This document shows positions 1-11,693 of a stretch of 64,000 nucleotides of DNA, one piece after another. Positions within the stretch are counted from its first letter, which is position 1, and every line of letters starts with the position of its first letter. The DNA is taken from contig BCKC01000006.1 of assembly GCA_001600455.1 (NCBI GenBank), forward strand, positions 682,001 through 746,000, written 5' to 3'. Made by a program: the position numbers and the translations under genes. The notes under the pieces are model-generated. The model was not told the origin of the DNA and did not search any database. It saw only the letters and a list, made by a program, of their open reading frames with translations. This DNA comes from Endocalyx cinctus (Eukaryota > Ascomycota > Sordariomycetes > Amphisphaeriales > Apiosporaceae).

Positions 1-812
1 TACATATAACTCTCATCCCTTCCCATCTACATATAGATATCTGTAGGTATATCTTCTACATATAACGTTGTAAGGTCAGAGCGGTGTAAATCCAAACTAC
101 CATAAAACCCCGGTAGCCTTTTACCCATTACGCACTATCCATGTCCATATCCATATCGAAGGAAATACGCTAGGCCTTAACGAGGTGAAATGGTGGGATA
201 ATTGTTAGGGTGCTCTATGATATGAGTGGGATGCATGAGGAATGGTGTGGGTACCCTCTGGGTACCACGCCATACCGTTTTATAGACTATACTACTGTAT
301 ATATACTGTGTCACAGTATGTGAACTGTGACAATAATAGTTACCAGTAACAGGAAGAGAGACCCACTATTTCAGCTTGCTTTGAAAATACTGTATGTATT
401 TATGGGGGGTTTTTTTTTTTAATCAGTTTGATAACCTGGTAACTTGACGCTTCCTGGTTACCCGGCTGCCCGGTCGCCTGGTTTACTACTTCCGTATACT
501 ACACTCTCCAGATACTACTGCGGGAAGCTGGGAGTTTTCTTTGGTACTCTCCAGGGCTGTACTGTGTATACACAGTAGTTGGCATTTCTAAAACATACGA
601 TATCTTATCGCATCGTGCGATAACAAAAAGCTGGTGACGGTATATACTTACTGTGTAAGTAATTCTTATGGGTATATAATCTGATATATCTATAATCGTC
701 TTAAGTAAATATCCATCTTATCACACTGAACTGACTGATAGATTAGTACTCGCCATCGTTATCACCACTACCGCCAACTACTCCAATTTACTCTCAGTAA
801 ATCGCTATTATA

Positions 813-1163
813 ATGACTTCTTTAATATCAGATATCCAAACTCAACAAGCTCTCGCTGTATTTCAAAATACCCTCCTAAGTACCATCTCCATCCTTAGTT
901 ACACCACCTTCGATCCTCGAGTTGGAAATGATACCGACAGGTATACTAAAATAACGAACCTATCATTCAGCAACCAGCGGCCTCTTGACTGGCCGGAACG
1001 AGTAGGACGGCGCCAACGAATGCTGCAGAAATTTCCCCTCTCGGTAGGACAACCCCTGCAGAAATGGAACGACGATCAGATGTGGCGGAACCCAAGTAAC
1101 ATGGGTGCCGTGGTGTCAGATGACAGGTCGAACTTCTTCTCAACAAAACGGGCGATGCCATGA
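813..1163 (+). CDS. doubtful small ORF, unrecognised
   Basis: An ATG-initiated frame of 116 codons. The N-terminal 35 residues are mixed hydrophobic and polar, and the rest is Arg/Gln/Asn-rich with no signal peptide or membrane segment. I do not recognise a family. Base composition is a little more balanced than the flanks, which is the only argument for coding. It could equally be a chance frame. Confidence 0.15.
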   Translation: MTSLISDIQTQQALAVFQNTLLSTISILSYTTFDPRVGNDTDRYTKITNLSFSNQRPLDWPERVGRRQRMLQKFPLSVGQPLQKWNDDQMWRNPSNMGAVVSDDRSNFFSTKRAMP

Positions 1164-2815
1164 CTAGTTATCGTCGACCGTTTCTTTTTTTTTCTTCTTG
1201 ATCGTGGCGGTGATGCTTGCTCTGCTCTCCAAGAAAAGAAAAGAAAAAAAGAAATGAATGAAAAACCTACCCTGTCTGCCTGTCTCTTGGCTTTCCGTTT
1301 GCTTGGGATGAAAAAGGTTTATGTATTATTATCTGAAGATGTTTGCTTAGGGTACCTATATATGTAAGTCATCAATTTCCGAGCATGAAGGGACGATGCG
1401 CTGTACATCGGGTGTGGTACAATAACATGGTGACCAGCCGAAGTCTTCGACCTTGAAGTATCAACACCATGCCAGCCAGGTAACTGTATACAATATTCCC
1501 GAATACAATTATCTATAGCACGTACTTTGCGGTTAATCTTTCTGCATTGGCTGGAACTTCTTCTATAATTATTGCACGGTAACGTGCTTTGGGAGCAATT
1601 AGCCACGAATTTTCCTAATGCATATTCCCATGACTTCTGTGCGCAAACGCTCTCGGCGACCGACCATTTCAAAGCTGGGATCAAAGTGCAAACAGCATTT
1701 CGGAATATTATTGGCTCATGTCTTGGGAGAAGATAGATCAACATACCCGCAGGTAAACACCTTCCTTTCTGCGGAATTGATACTGCGAAATCAGCGTTTC
1801 CGCATCAAGAATGCGGGCAATGATGGTCGCAGAATGCGGATTGATTTGACAATAGGGATTGGCTACTTCTCTTTTTGCTTTTCGGTTTATTTATTTCTCG
1901 GTAAATTTCCATTGCTCTCGACTCCCTTCGTCGACAGCAACTCCCCGAAGCTGTATCCAATCAGGAAGCCTCCAAATCATGGCGAAGACCTTCCTCGGGT
2001 CGGACAGTGATACTCGTAGTACCTTCTCGGCTGCCACACCACCTCCTGCGCAAACAGCGACTGTGGGTCTCGGTATCAACTCGTATAGTATGCATCCCGA
2101 TGCGGATGAACTAAAGAAGAGCAACGATCTTATCCACGCATGGTTTTGCCCTCTATTGTCACGTATATATTCCCGACAATGTCGGAAACTGTGATCGAAA
2201 CCTCGGCAGTAAAGCGGCAAACATTCGGCGTGGTCATGGGTGCTTTTAGCAGCAGCGCGCACGGCTTAACACCTCTTGAGCCACACGCCCAAAGTCCTGC
2301 TCTAGCGCGTCGACCACTCCAACACATCAAAACTCCCCAGCATAGCCCCAAACAGCCATGAAGATATAGTACCGTAGGTCTCTCTCATTTAACTCAAACG
2401 GGAGATCCTGCCATCAATATACCCACTGGAACACTATACGTGTTGTGTAACCTCGCGTGCCAAGTCACCTCGCGTGCATGACGACATACGCGAATCCCCC
2501 CGTCTATAATTTCAAATTATACGTTATCTGTCCCGGAAACACGTAGCCGAAGCTGTTACTCAAAGAAGACTTCGCCGAAGGTGAGACTCATGCATTGGAG
2601 CCTAAAATGATGCACGGCGATATGAAGAGCAAACAGGCCGCCGGCCATATCGTCATTGGATTCAAGTGACATACGCCTTCCGGTGAGACCTTTGATATTG
2701 CTTATGAGAGATTAAATTAACTTCACCCGTTCTACTCACGTAATTTGACCATCATAGGTTGACTATGATTTTGGATTCTCGTGTCGTATGTATGTATATG
2801 TGTGTGGGGGAGATG

Positions 2816-2844
2816 GAGAAGAAGAAGAAGAAGAAGAAGAAGAA
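2816..2844 (+). repeat. GAA trinucleotide microsatellite
   Basis: An almost pure run of GAA/AAG triplets in non-coding DNA. It is a simple-sequence repeat with no evident role. Confidence 0.85.
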
Positions 2845-4875
2845 AGGATGGTTAGAAGAAGGAGGAAGAAAAACACCTTTCTCCTTACGTTGAGTATACC
2901 TATTGCAAGTATAACTTTTCATCATCAATATTTATTGTGAACGACTTGAAGTTGATTGGTTCAAGTATCGTCCTAAGAAAGCTATTGTCTGAAGTAAGGG
3001 CCTTCAACATCGGACGCTGCAATCGTCCGTCGCAAAAGTTATTCAGCACCCGCTCATGCATGGCACAAGGGGCCCCGTCCGGATTTATATAAGTTCATAT
3101 ATGTTAATTTACCTTCTCGTGGAGAAGAAGTGGCCAGACCGTACCAAGCAGGTCTAAAACGCCGCGCGGGCTCATTAGACGGCGGGTGCTAGGTAGCTAA
3201 CCGCCCTAGTGTAGCAGCGCTTGTCTAGTACTGTACAGCTTGTCTAGCTCGTCTGCTTGCCTTATATAGTGTCCAATATATGTATGTATACTCCGTATGT
3301 CTCGGAAAGTGGACGTATTCCTCGCTTAGTGGGATCGCGATGGAGATGAAGACTATCTACGCCCATTTTTTTCAGCTCTTAAACATTACACGTACAGTGA
3401 CAGGACTATTCTCTCTATCGTACAGTATCTACTAGACCAAGCCAATCGCCGATACTTGCTCAGTTGCTGCGCAAGATGTATACGTTTGCTTACTTACGTC
3501 ACGGTCATTACACGAAGACCAAGTCCGACCAATCCAACAATAAGATAATTACTTACTGTGGTAAAGATAGAAGAACGGAGTAAGTAATAGAATAAACAAT
3601 CACGTGTATGGGGAATATCCATGGATCCATGGATAAGAGATATTGCTATGGGGAAAGATGGATTAATTGGAATAAGAATCTTTTTTAGAATTCCTTTGAT
3701 ACCGCTGTTTTACCCAACAGCCCCAAGTGCGTGCATAAGTGACCGTCGGCTCAATTCCGGGGCTAGAAAGCGGAGACAACCAATCATTATCGCCGATTCC
3801 TTCAAGATCTCGACGAAAACGGTTTCTACAACGATCGGCGGCTCTACTAGTCATCACCATCATCATCGGTTTTTGGCCCCTTGGGAAGCAAAAAATTCAG
3901 GGTCCTCTCGCAAGATTTCGGTGCATTTTTTGTTTCTCGGTGTCCATCCCCACAATAGCTTCCAATTTCCTTCCTTAATTGGTTTCTTTTTCCTTTTCTA
4001 AAAAAATCTGATTTCATATTATTTCTCCGATTTACAATAGAAATGTCGGACCTGTTGCTCCTTTTCCATCGCGTTTTTATGGTAATCTCGATGCGAAAAT
4101 AATATGCAGTGTACGTTCTGGGTATAAGCTGTACCAAAGTTTCGTGGTTCTCGTAACGTCACTCCTGTTCATATTGTTTTTTAATTGCTGTGTTATACGC
4201 CGTCGTATGATTTTACCTAATGTATTTTTTCTCGTCACATCCCTTACTTTTCAGGGTCAATAATAGTAGAAGAATATCAAAATTCAAGTTTGGAAATATA
4301 CCATTCCTAGATTTGGTATTTATCACGGTGGTATTTTTCGTTTCTCGGTATTGATTTCAAGGTTTATCGATGTAAAAATTAAACGTTTACGGTAGTATGA
4401 ATTGACGATCGTTAGGCATGGAGAAGTGGCGAGAAAACGTGGGTTATATTGAAACCGCATATTATGTGTCACCTCCACTCTTTATCAAGCACAATGAAGT
4501 CAGTATTATTTCCAAAAACAGAAATGGTTCTTGTACCTTATGCTGCCTAAGCTTTTAGCTTCCCGTTCTTTACCTGCATCGGGGCAATCGAAACCGTTAG
4601 GTCGTCAGGTCTGCCTCGATCATGGCGTCGATGTGCAGTCTTGAAGATCATCCAACCAGCTGCCAATATCCCACATCTTGAACCATCGCCTTTGGGTTTT
4701 TTTTTTTTCACCATTGGACCACGGCAGCTCCCCATTTTGCCCATCTGTCAAATCCCGGTTTCATTAATTATTATTCAACTTTTTTATTTTATTTTATCTT
4801 ATTTTTATTTAGAGTTTTGATGTTTGTTCTTTTTCGTTATACCTAGTAAAATAATACCGAACTTTTATTCTCTCA

Positions 4876-5021
4876 GATCACGATCCCCGCTTATCTGCCT
4901 GGGTCCCAACGTGCACAAAGGAACGGCATATCGGGATGGATTGGATATGTAATGCTTCTCCATCTTCGATATCTCTCGTGATCGTTCCCTCTCATATCAG
5001 ATCCTCTCGTATTCAAGATCC
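4876..5021 (+). promoter_or_regulatory. cluster of GATC light-response-like elements upstream of vvd
   Basis: Seen: two GATC cores back to back at 4876-4886 (GATCACGATCC), then further GATC cores at 4980-4984, 5000-5003 and 5018-5021, all within 290-430 bp of the vivid start codon. Known: the White Collar complex binds paired imperfect GATNC/CGATN-type repeats in promoters of fungal light-induced genes, including vivid. Inferred: this is the light-response region of the gene. The 4876-4886 pair is a near match rather than a perfect one. Confidence 0.5.
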
Positions 5022-5306
5022 GTCTTCACCTTATAACAGATTCATCGACCACCGTCTTACCTTTTTCAAATGGCTTCATAACAATACACTTTACTACTTC
5101 CATCGGATTGCCGTGGCCACATATCTATCACATCTCCTCTATTAAACGACTATCATTAGCACCGCCATTACCACCATCAGCTCCTAGGCTCAGATCTCAC
5201 CCCATCAGACTCATCCACTATTCTCATACGCAAGGCCTCGCAACTTGACTCGCCAACAATTCATATGCAATCTTATCATTACACTCCCATAACCTCTTCT
5301 GCCGCC

Positions 5307-6049
5307 ATGAATCCCTGGGAAGCCAGCGCTCTCGATGTGAGTCATGCCGCCCACCAATTTTCATTTTAGTATCATACCATATAGGAGTAGCCTCGCTACC
5401 TCTCAGGATTATCTCGACTGACCATATCATAGTACCAATACGAGGATGATCCCTCAAGCGCCGGTTCTTTAGATACAGTCCACGATCCCATAATCTATCC
5501 CGGACTGTATGCCCCGAGCGGATTTGACATACTGAGCATACTCGTGAGTTTACCCCCTATTCTTCTCATTTTCCAAAATTTTTCAAAGCCTTCCTCATCG
5601 TAAACTAACAAGATCATCTTTCCCCCTTTTTCCAGTTTCGGGTAGCTTCCCGACCGCAACCCATGATCGAGCTCGGGCCGGTAGATTCGTCCTGCGCCAT
5701 CATCATGTGCGACCTGCAGCAGCCGGACTGCCCGGTCGTCTACGCCAACGACGCGTGCCTGTACCTCACGGGGTACGCCATGTCCGAGATCCTGGGGCAG
5801 AACTGCCGATTCCTGCAGGCTCCGGGCGGCAGGGTGCGCCGGTCCTCGACCCGCGAGCACGTCGAGAAGAGCGTCGTCAAGAAGATGAGACGCGCCGTCG
5901 AGCGCAACGAGGAGGTCGCCGTCGAGGTCACAAACTTCAAGCGTAACGGCGAGAAGTTCGTCAACGTCCTCGCCATGATCCCCGTCTGCTGGGATAGCGG
6001 CGATAGGCCGAGATACTCGGTCGGGTTCATGGCCGAGAAGACTTGGTGA
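5307..6049 (+). CDS. vvd: VIVID/ENVOY-type LOV blue-light photoreceptor
   Basis: A small flavin-binding LOV protein that damps White Collar signalling and gives photoadaptation. Model: exons 5307-5336, 5433-5543 and 5636-6049, with GT-AG introns of 96 and 92 nt, giving 184 aa; Neurospora VVD is 186 aa. The start MNPWE and the N-cap motif LYAPSGFDI match the VVD N-terminal cap, which latches the dimer. The LOV core carries GQNCRFLQ, with photoadduct Cys at residue 104, and a second conserved Cys at about 67 in SSCAIIMC, equivalent to the N-cap hinge cysteine. The protein ends just after the last beta strand with no extra domain, as in VVD. Three exons, the LOV cysteine and the N-cap make the assignment firm. 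The upstream GATC cluster fits light induction. It is convergent with the cellobiohydrolase gene. Confidence 0.95.
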
Positions 6050-7103
6050 TAAAAGAAAAAAGAAAAAAAAAATCTTTCTTTTCTTCTCTCATCCACCAAA
6101 CCCATTCACGCCATTTTTACCTTCTCCTCTCAACTTCATACTTCTTTTTTCTTTTTTCTTTTTTCTTTTTTCAATATTGAATTATTCTGGGGAATTTCTT
6201 TTTTTTATTACGGCGTTTCTATCATTACATCCGAGCGTTCAGTATACCTTTGCTTTTAGGCATTTATTATTCAGCGTCCTCGCATAAAAGATACCCTACT
6301 TTGATTTTAATCAGTACATAAATTGGCATTTTGGTCGTCTTATTATCTTTACGCACGACGTTAGAAGATAAGGAGAAGAAGAAAAAACGAGAAAAGCGAC
6401 GGAAGGGAAATAAAAATTGAAAAAGTTTGATGCTTACATACGGATATACATATATGCATTGGGCGGTGTAATTTGACACAAAAAGAAAGCAGCATCATTA
6501 GCATCATCATCATTTTGGTTTAGGAGTGGGGGATATTTTTGGGTTTTACTTTTACTGTTTCGACTCTGGCGAGGGCCTGAAATTCACTTATTTACAAAGG
6601 ACAAAGGGTCTAAGGTTTTTTTCTTTTTCTTTTTTACTTCCAAGACAATATCTTGGTATTTTACATATTACACGTCATGTATTTACGAACACCCCTTTAA
6701 TGGGCAATGAATGAAGAACCAATTTCTAGTACTACACTATGAAACTAATAAAGAAACACGGTCATATAAGTTACATGTCTTGATTCATTTGATGTGCCCT
6801 GGCTAAATATCCATCCCTATGCATCGAAAGGAAAAAGAGTAAGAAGTGAAGCAATTGGTGGAATGCTGAAATAATTGGAGGAAAAAAATGTAGGAAAAAA
6901 ATGTAGGAAAAAAATGTAGGAAAAAAATGTAGGAAAAAAAAAACACTGAAAAGAGAAATATGCAATAAGTACGAAGTGTCTTCCCTCTGCCAACAGAGAA
7001 ACATCCACCAACCAAACTTTACATCCCCCCCCTTTCCATCCCTTGTTTTCTTGTTTTATGTACACGCTCTCATATATGTAAAAACCCCCACTTTTTCTTT
7101 TTC
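6050..7103. other. convergent 3' spacer between vvd and cbh1
   Basis: AT-rich spacer holding the 3' ends of two convergent genes, several T/TTTTC tracts (6125-6175) and one minisatellite. The minus-strand open frames full of Phe, His and Leu at 6771-7065 come from that minisatellite and are not genes. Confidence 0.7.
6879..6940 (+). repeat. 13-bp tandem repeat, about 4.5 copies
   Basis: Unit aggaaaaaaatgt is repeated perfectly at 6879, 6892, 6905 and 6918, then starts a fifth, degenerate copy. Because 13 is not a multiple of 3, it opens the same low-complexity peptide in all minus-strand frames. Confidence 0.9.
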
Positions 7104-8839
7104 TTAAGCTGAGAAGGTCGAGTTAATAGGTCCGAAGCGGATGTTGCTGTAGATAACCTTGTCGGAGGCCTGCTTGCTCTCGACGTCGGTGGGCACGCCC
7201 GAGCTCCCGTCGCAGGTACCGCGACCGATTCCGGGGCTCGAGGCGTCCTTTTCCAAGGGGTAGGAGCTGTCGAGCCAGAGCATGTTGGCGTAGTGCTACG
7301 GCGAGAACGGTATGTCAGTTCGTATACTTGTACATGTATATATTCTTGTGTCTTAGGATAAAGGGGGGAAAAGGAAAGAAAAAGCGAACTCACATCATCC
7401 CAAAGCGACATGACCAAAACCATACCCTGGCTAAGCGCCTTGCCCATCTGCGCGAGGCCGCCCATATCGTTAAACCGATCCTCGTCGCCGAACGCCTTCT
7501 TCTGCGCGACGCAGAAGTCGGCGTTGATCTCGTTTCCCTTCGTACCCGAGACCTTGGACTCGGAGTTCGGGATCAGTTTTCCGTTCTGCATGTAAAAACG
7601 CTTGATGGACTCCAGGTTGCCGTCGGACCCCTTGATGAACTGGGTGATGACGGTGAATTTTTTCTTCGTGTCGACCGTCATGCCCGGACCGTAGAAGTTC
7701 TTCACCCCTTGGCGGTACGAGTTGAAATCGCACCCGTCGGCGTCGCAGTCGCCCGCGTATCGAGTCGACGAGTATGTCCCGCCGCAGTCGTCCCCTTGGC
7801 ACGCGTGCTGTCCGATGGTCTTGCATGGGTGGGGCGTGTACGCGGTCGAGATGCTGTTGGCTTCTGTTGGGGGGTTGTGAGTCGATTTGGGGAATAAAAA
7901 GGGGAAATAGAGAGACAGAAAAGCTTCACGTACCCCAGATATCCATCTCAGAACAGCATGAACCCATCAATCCGACGCCGGCATTCTCATCGTTAGAAGA
8001 AGGGTTCCATTGATCGGAATTGGCCTACGAAGAAGAAAAAAACCACGAAAGTTAGTTGATATACTTAGAAATTTACTATTAATCTCTCTTGTCTCTTCAC
8101 TTACCTGTCCGTTAATAAACTTGAGATCACGAGGGCACTGGGCATCGCAGTAACCGGTACCGTACTTGGCTCCGGCCTTGTTGCTCGAGTACTTCTTCAT
8201 GCCGCCGTCCTCGTCCATGGAAACGAAGTAAAGAGCGCCGTTGAGACCGCAGCCGAGCTTCGACACGTCCACGTCGAAGGTGAACTCGTTGCCCAGAAGG
8301 GTGAACATCTGGTACTTGTCCGCGCCGTTCATGAGGTACATGCGAGAGCCGATGTTAGTGGCTGAGGGTCGTCATCATCAAATTAGTATCGTTGGCTCTT
8401 TTTTTTTTTTCCCTCCCGAAGACAGAGTCACTCAGAGCAAAACGGGGCGAAATTCTAGAGAAAAAAAGAAATACTCACAATATTCCCCCTCCGTAACGAA
8501 AGTCAAAGAAAGCGCATCCCCGCTCGTGGTAGCCCCGTACGTGCCGGAGTAATCCGCCCCGTCGACGGCGCAGTTGGTCGAGCAGGACTTAGCGTCGGAG
8601 CAGATGGTGGTGTTCCACTCGTTGCCGGTGTAGCAGTTGGTGTACCCTTTGGTGTCGTGGAGCCAGCGCCAGTTGGCGTCGATGGTGACCTCGCCGTTGA
8701 CCGTGCTGCAGCTGCCGCCGCTGGTGCACTTCTTCCACGTCATCTTCGGGTGCGTCTCGGTCGTCTCCTTGCCGACGGCTTGGGCCGAGACCGTGCTCGC
8801 CGCGATGGCGGCGAGGAGAGCTGCGGTTTGAGAAATCAT
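7104..8839 (-). CDS. cbh1: GH7 cellobiohydrolase (exo-cellulase), CBM-less
   Basis: Secreted reducing-end cellobiohydrolase. Model, 5' to 3' on the minus strand: 8839-8479, 8361-8105, 8024-7934, 7863-7394, 7295-7104, all introns GT-AG and phases consistent; 456 aa. A signal peptide of about 19 residues ends TVSA before [12 protein letters not shown], the usual mature GH7 start. The catalytic EMDIWE motif places the nucleophile at E232, D234, and the acid/base at E237; intron 3 splits the codon of E237. Numerous paired cysteines (GSCC, CDAQCP, CSTNC) are typical of GH7. The protein stops at [10 protein letters not shown], where Trichoderma Cel7A continues into linker and CBM1, so this is a catalytic domain only. 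Loop sequences such as [20 protein letters not shown] favour exo- over endo-activity. Confidence 0.95.
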
Positions 8840-11693
8840 GATGGGATGGTTGGTAAGGAGATGAAGAAGAGAACGAAGGATGAAAGAAGATTCCGTAAAT
8901 AGGTAGGGTGTCCTGAAGTGGAGAAAAGAAAGAAGCCTGGCAGACTCGTTTTCCTATCTTAGGTGCACCACCTCGAGAGAGCAAGGACTTTATATCAGTC
9001 TCTCATGGTGAATTCATGAACCCCACCATGTAGAGTGAAAGCCTCCACTCCTTCCGATGAACTCCCTCTTTCTCCCTTGAAGCATCGTGGAGGAGCAGGA
9101 AAATGAACAATAGGAAAATATACCAAATTGGGCTCCGGTACCATATCCAGCGATTACTGCGGGGACGAAGCGCGGGTCTCCCGGTTATTTGGGCCTGACT
9201 TTCCGTGTGCGAAGCTCTTCTTTTGGAATTTCTTAAACAAAACAAGTAGTCATCAGACCACCCCTATAGTTGAGCTGTCGTTAAAAGCACTTAACTGAGC
9301 CGCTGTGCAGGACGGCATGGGTGAGGATAGGTCAGAAGAAATAGGGTCTTTCCCCACAAATCGCCAGTTCTAGACTCCCACGACGATCCAGTTGGCGAGC
9401 GGTAGAGTAATATGCAGCTCGGAAAAACACTGAATGCTTATTTCGTTCTCATGTTGTTTAGATAGCTTATTCTTCGTTAATCTTCTTTATATTTCACCTG
9501 TATCTGTTTTGTTTAACAACAATACGGTAGTCAAATCGATCTCGATAATGGTAGTTAACTTGAGGCTATCGTGTAACTACGTTTCTTTATTATACCTAAT
9601 TCAAATAGCATAGCTATAATTTAATTTTGCAACAGTCTGAGATCTTGACATATGCATGCGCTGTAACGTCGCCAAAAATCGGACGATGTCATTTAGATCT
9701 GCCTAGATACCGGCCTGCTTATTGCCTCTAATATCTTCGGAGTACACTTCTCACGCGTGGAGTAGGCGCTTCGAGCCCAGATGACGAGAGGAAATATATT
9801 AAACCCTAAGACTGCAAACACTCAGGTTTTCGATGTCGCAATTTCGTAGATAAGTTGATTGGGCGTCAATCTTTCCGATAATACATTGTTACTCGTTTAG
9901 AAACATGTTTCTGACGGCAACGTAGGGCCGAGTAATTAACGATTTTACATGATAATTTTAAAGCGTGCGTACTGTAGATATATGTGCCTGAGACTCCCGG
10001 TTGGTTCGTATTACTTTAGTTGTATTGGCCAAATTTCTCTGTCACCGTGAATGGTGGCTCACCTCTTTTCTTCTCGGATGACTATCTCCATCTTGTTCCA
10101 ATCAGATGCACACAGCTCATCCCCTGACAGATCTTTATACTCTGGTGCCGAAGGCAATGCATACGGTTACCAATAGGGAGTAAGTCACCAACATATGTTT
10201 GGGAAACGATGACCTCGCTTCCGGGTAAAAGCCTAGGCTGACCTGAAAAGATCGAATTACTTCACCACGAAAAGATGAGTTCATAGGAGGTTCGCCAAAC
10301 TAGTCTGAGCAGTAAATGATATGAATGACCCCAACATCTAAATACGGACTCAGAACATTTTTTTTAAGAGGAGATGGGGTAAGTAATAAGATGACGCCGG
10401 ATAAACGAACCATCACCTGAACTTCCGAAAACAAGTAACTATCTTCGAATAGCTTCCGGGGACCTAGACCGTAGAATACTAAGGTGGTATTGAAAAGAAC
10501 AACTTGCAGGTTAGCTGAAAACACCAGCTGACCTCTGGTTGTTTCCGGTATAGGTTGACTTATAGACCACTCTCAATTAACCCTAATAATTGTCGAAAGT
10601 AAAAGGTTCAAAACATATGCTTCATAAAAGAGGTATGATACTGCTAGGTAAGACAGAACGAAACACACGATGATGATACATAATTCCTACTAGAGAAAGA
10701 GATATCACCAGAAGTAGCAAAGATCGGCCTTGAGGCGAAGACAAGCTTTGCCCAGTCTTTTCGGTGCGACACAGACATTCGAGACCATATCAAACCGTGA
10801 CAAGACATCCCGCGTGTGTTTCCTTCATGCCTTAAAAGATACCAATAGCGATCACGAATGTCGGTTATGTCGGATATACTCCGTGATTTTTAATATAACT
10901 TGTTTAGGCAGAGATCGACGTTTCTGTGCCGCGCGAGGATTGAGAATCTATATGTAGTTTCCACCCAGAGATAGTTGGAATTAAGCCGGTATGAAGACAA
11001 ACACATGTTAGAAACAAAATATCACTGCTATATCGCGAGTGAGGGAGGTCAAATTAATAGTTGAATTTCAAGATGAAGCCGGGTTACATTCCCGTCTTCG
11101 TTAGTTTATTAGGTAGGTAGGTAGCCTGTAGGTTTAATAACGCCGTGGCGTCGGTAGCAAGGTCGAATGTTGAGTTCAACCACGCATAATCGTCTAGCTT
11201 GCATGCAAACGGCCAGTTCTCGACGTGAGTGCCGAAGTCGCAGCGACATAGTGTCTTCCTCCTAATACGAATGCTTCGGCACTAAACATCTGCGCGGTAG
11301 TAAAGAACTACCTTAATACATTAATGATCATCACATGGTCATTGGAAGTGCCATCATGCGGCTTTCTAAATCACGAGAGTCGCTTTGACCTTCAAAAACT
11401 GTGTCTATCGGAAGAAAACACACCCATATCCCTGGGAATCCCTTAAACCCCATAATTGTGAAGGTTTCTGGTACCAAAGCCACCTAGTATCCATGCCTTC
11501 ATCCCGAGGGCGTTACGATTCTTTCCTATCAAAGAAGCGGAGCGTATGTACCTTGAAAGTATGAGCCAAGTATGTTCTCCTCAAGGCCTAATAAGTGATC
11601 TTCCTTGACCACTGGCGTGATCAAGGTCCGTTCCGATGTCGGGTCGTTATATGTGAAAAAATATTATTTGGGGTCATAGTCGTCGTCCTTCCG
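8840..11693. other. long upstream region of cbh1, no gene supported
   Basis: About 2.85 kb without a credible coding sequence. The first 700 bp are the probable promoter of the minus-strand GH7 gene. The remainder is mixed AT-rich DNA with short open frames that lack ATG starts or domains. A short GTAG run (taggtaggtaggtag) occurs near 11112-11126. Confidence 0.6.
8989..8996 (-). promoter_or_regulatory. TATA-like box of the GH7 gene
   Basis: On the minus strand this reads GATATAAA, about 150 nt upstream of the start codon. Spacing is plausible for a highly inducible fungal gene. GGCTAA-type XYR1/XlnR boxes were not obvious in the first 700 bp. Several CCCC/CCAC strings that could be CREA-like sites lie at 9025, 9258 and 9350. 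Confidence 0.45.

Larger units (their letters stand above)
1..5306. other. gene-poor 5' region
   Basis: No gene can be supported here. The stretch is AT-rich, with GTAC/TACC-type motifs, a poly-T run near 410 and a GAA-trinucleotide run near 2816-2844. A few short open frames exist: an ATG frame at 813-1163, an ATG frame at 1979-2194, a 40-codon open tail at 2547-2669, and an ATG frame at 3621-4001 containing a run of five histidines. None has a recognisable domain. The last kilobase is the promoter and 5' leader of the photoreceptor gene that follows. Confidence 0.6.

Noticed and set aside
3621..4001. 126-codon ATG frame containing HHHHH
   Set aside because: The His run is a CAT microsatellite, the rest is Phe/Leu/Ser-rich low complexity, and there is no domain or family similarity.
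6771..7065. Three overlapping minus-strand frames rich in Phe/His/Leu
   Set aside because: All arise from the 13-bp A-rich tandem repeat, which stays open in every frame.
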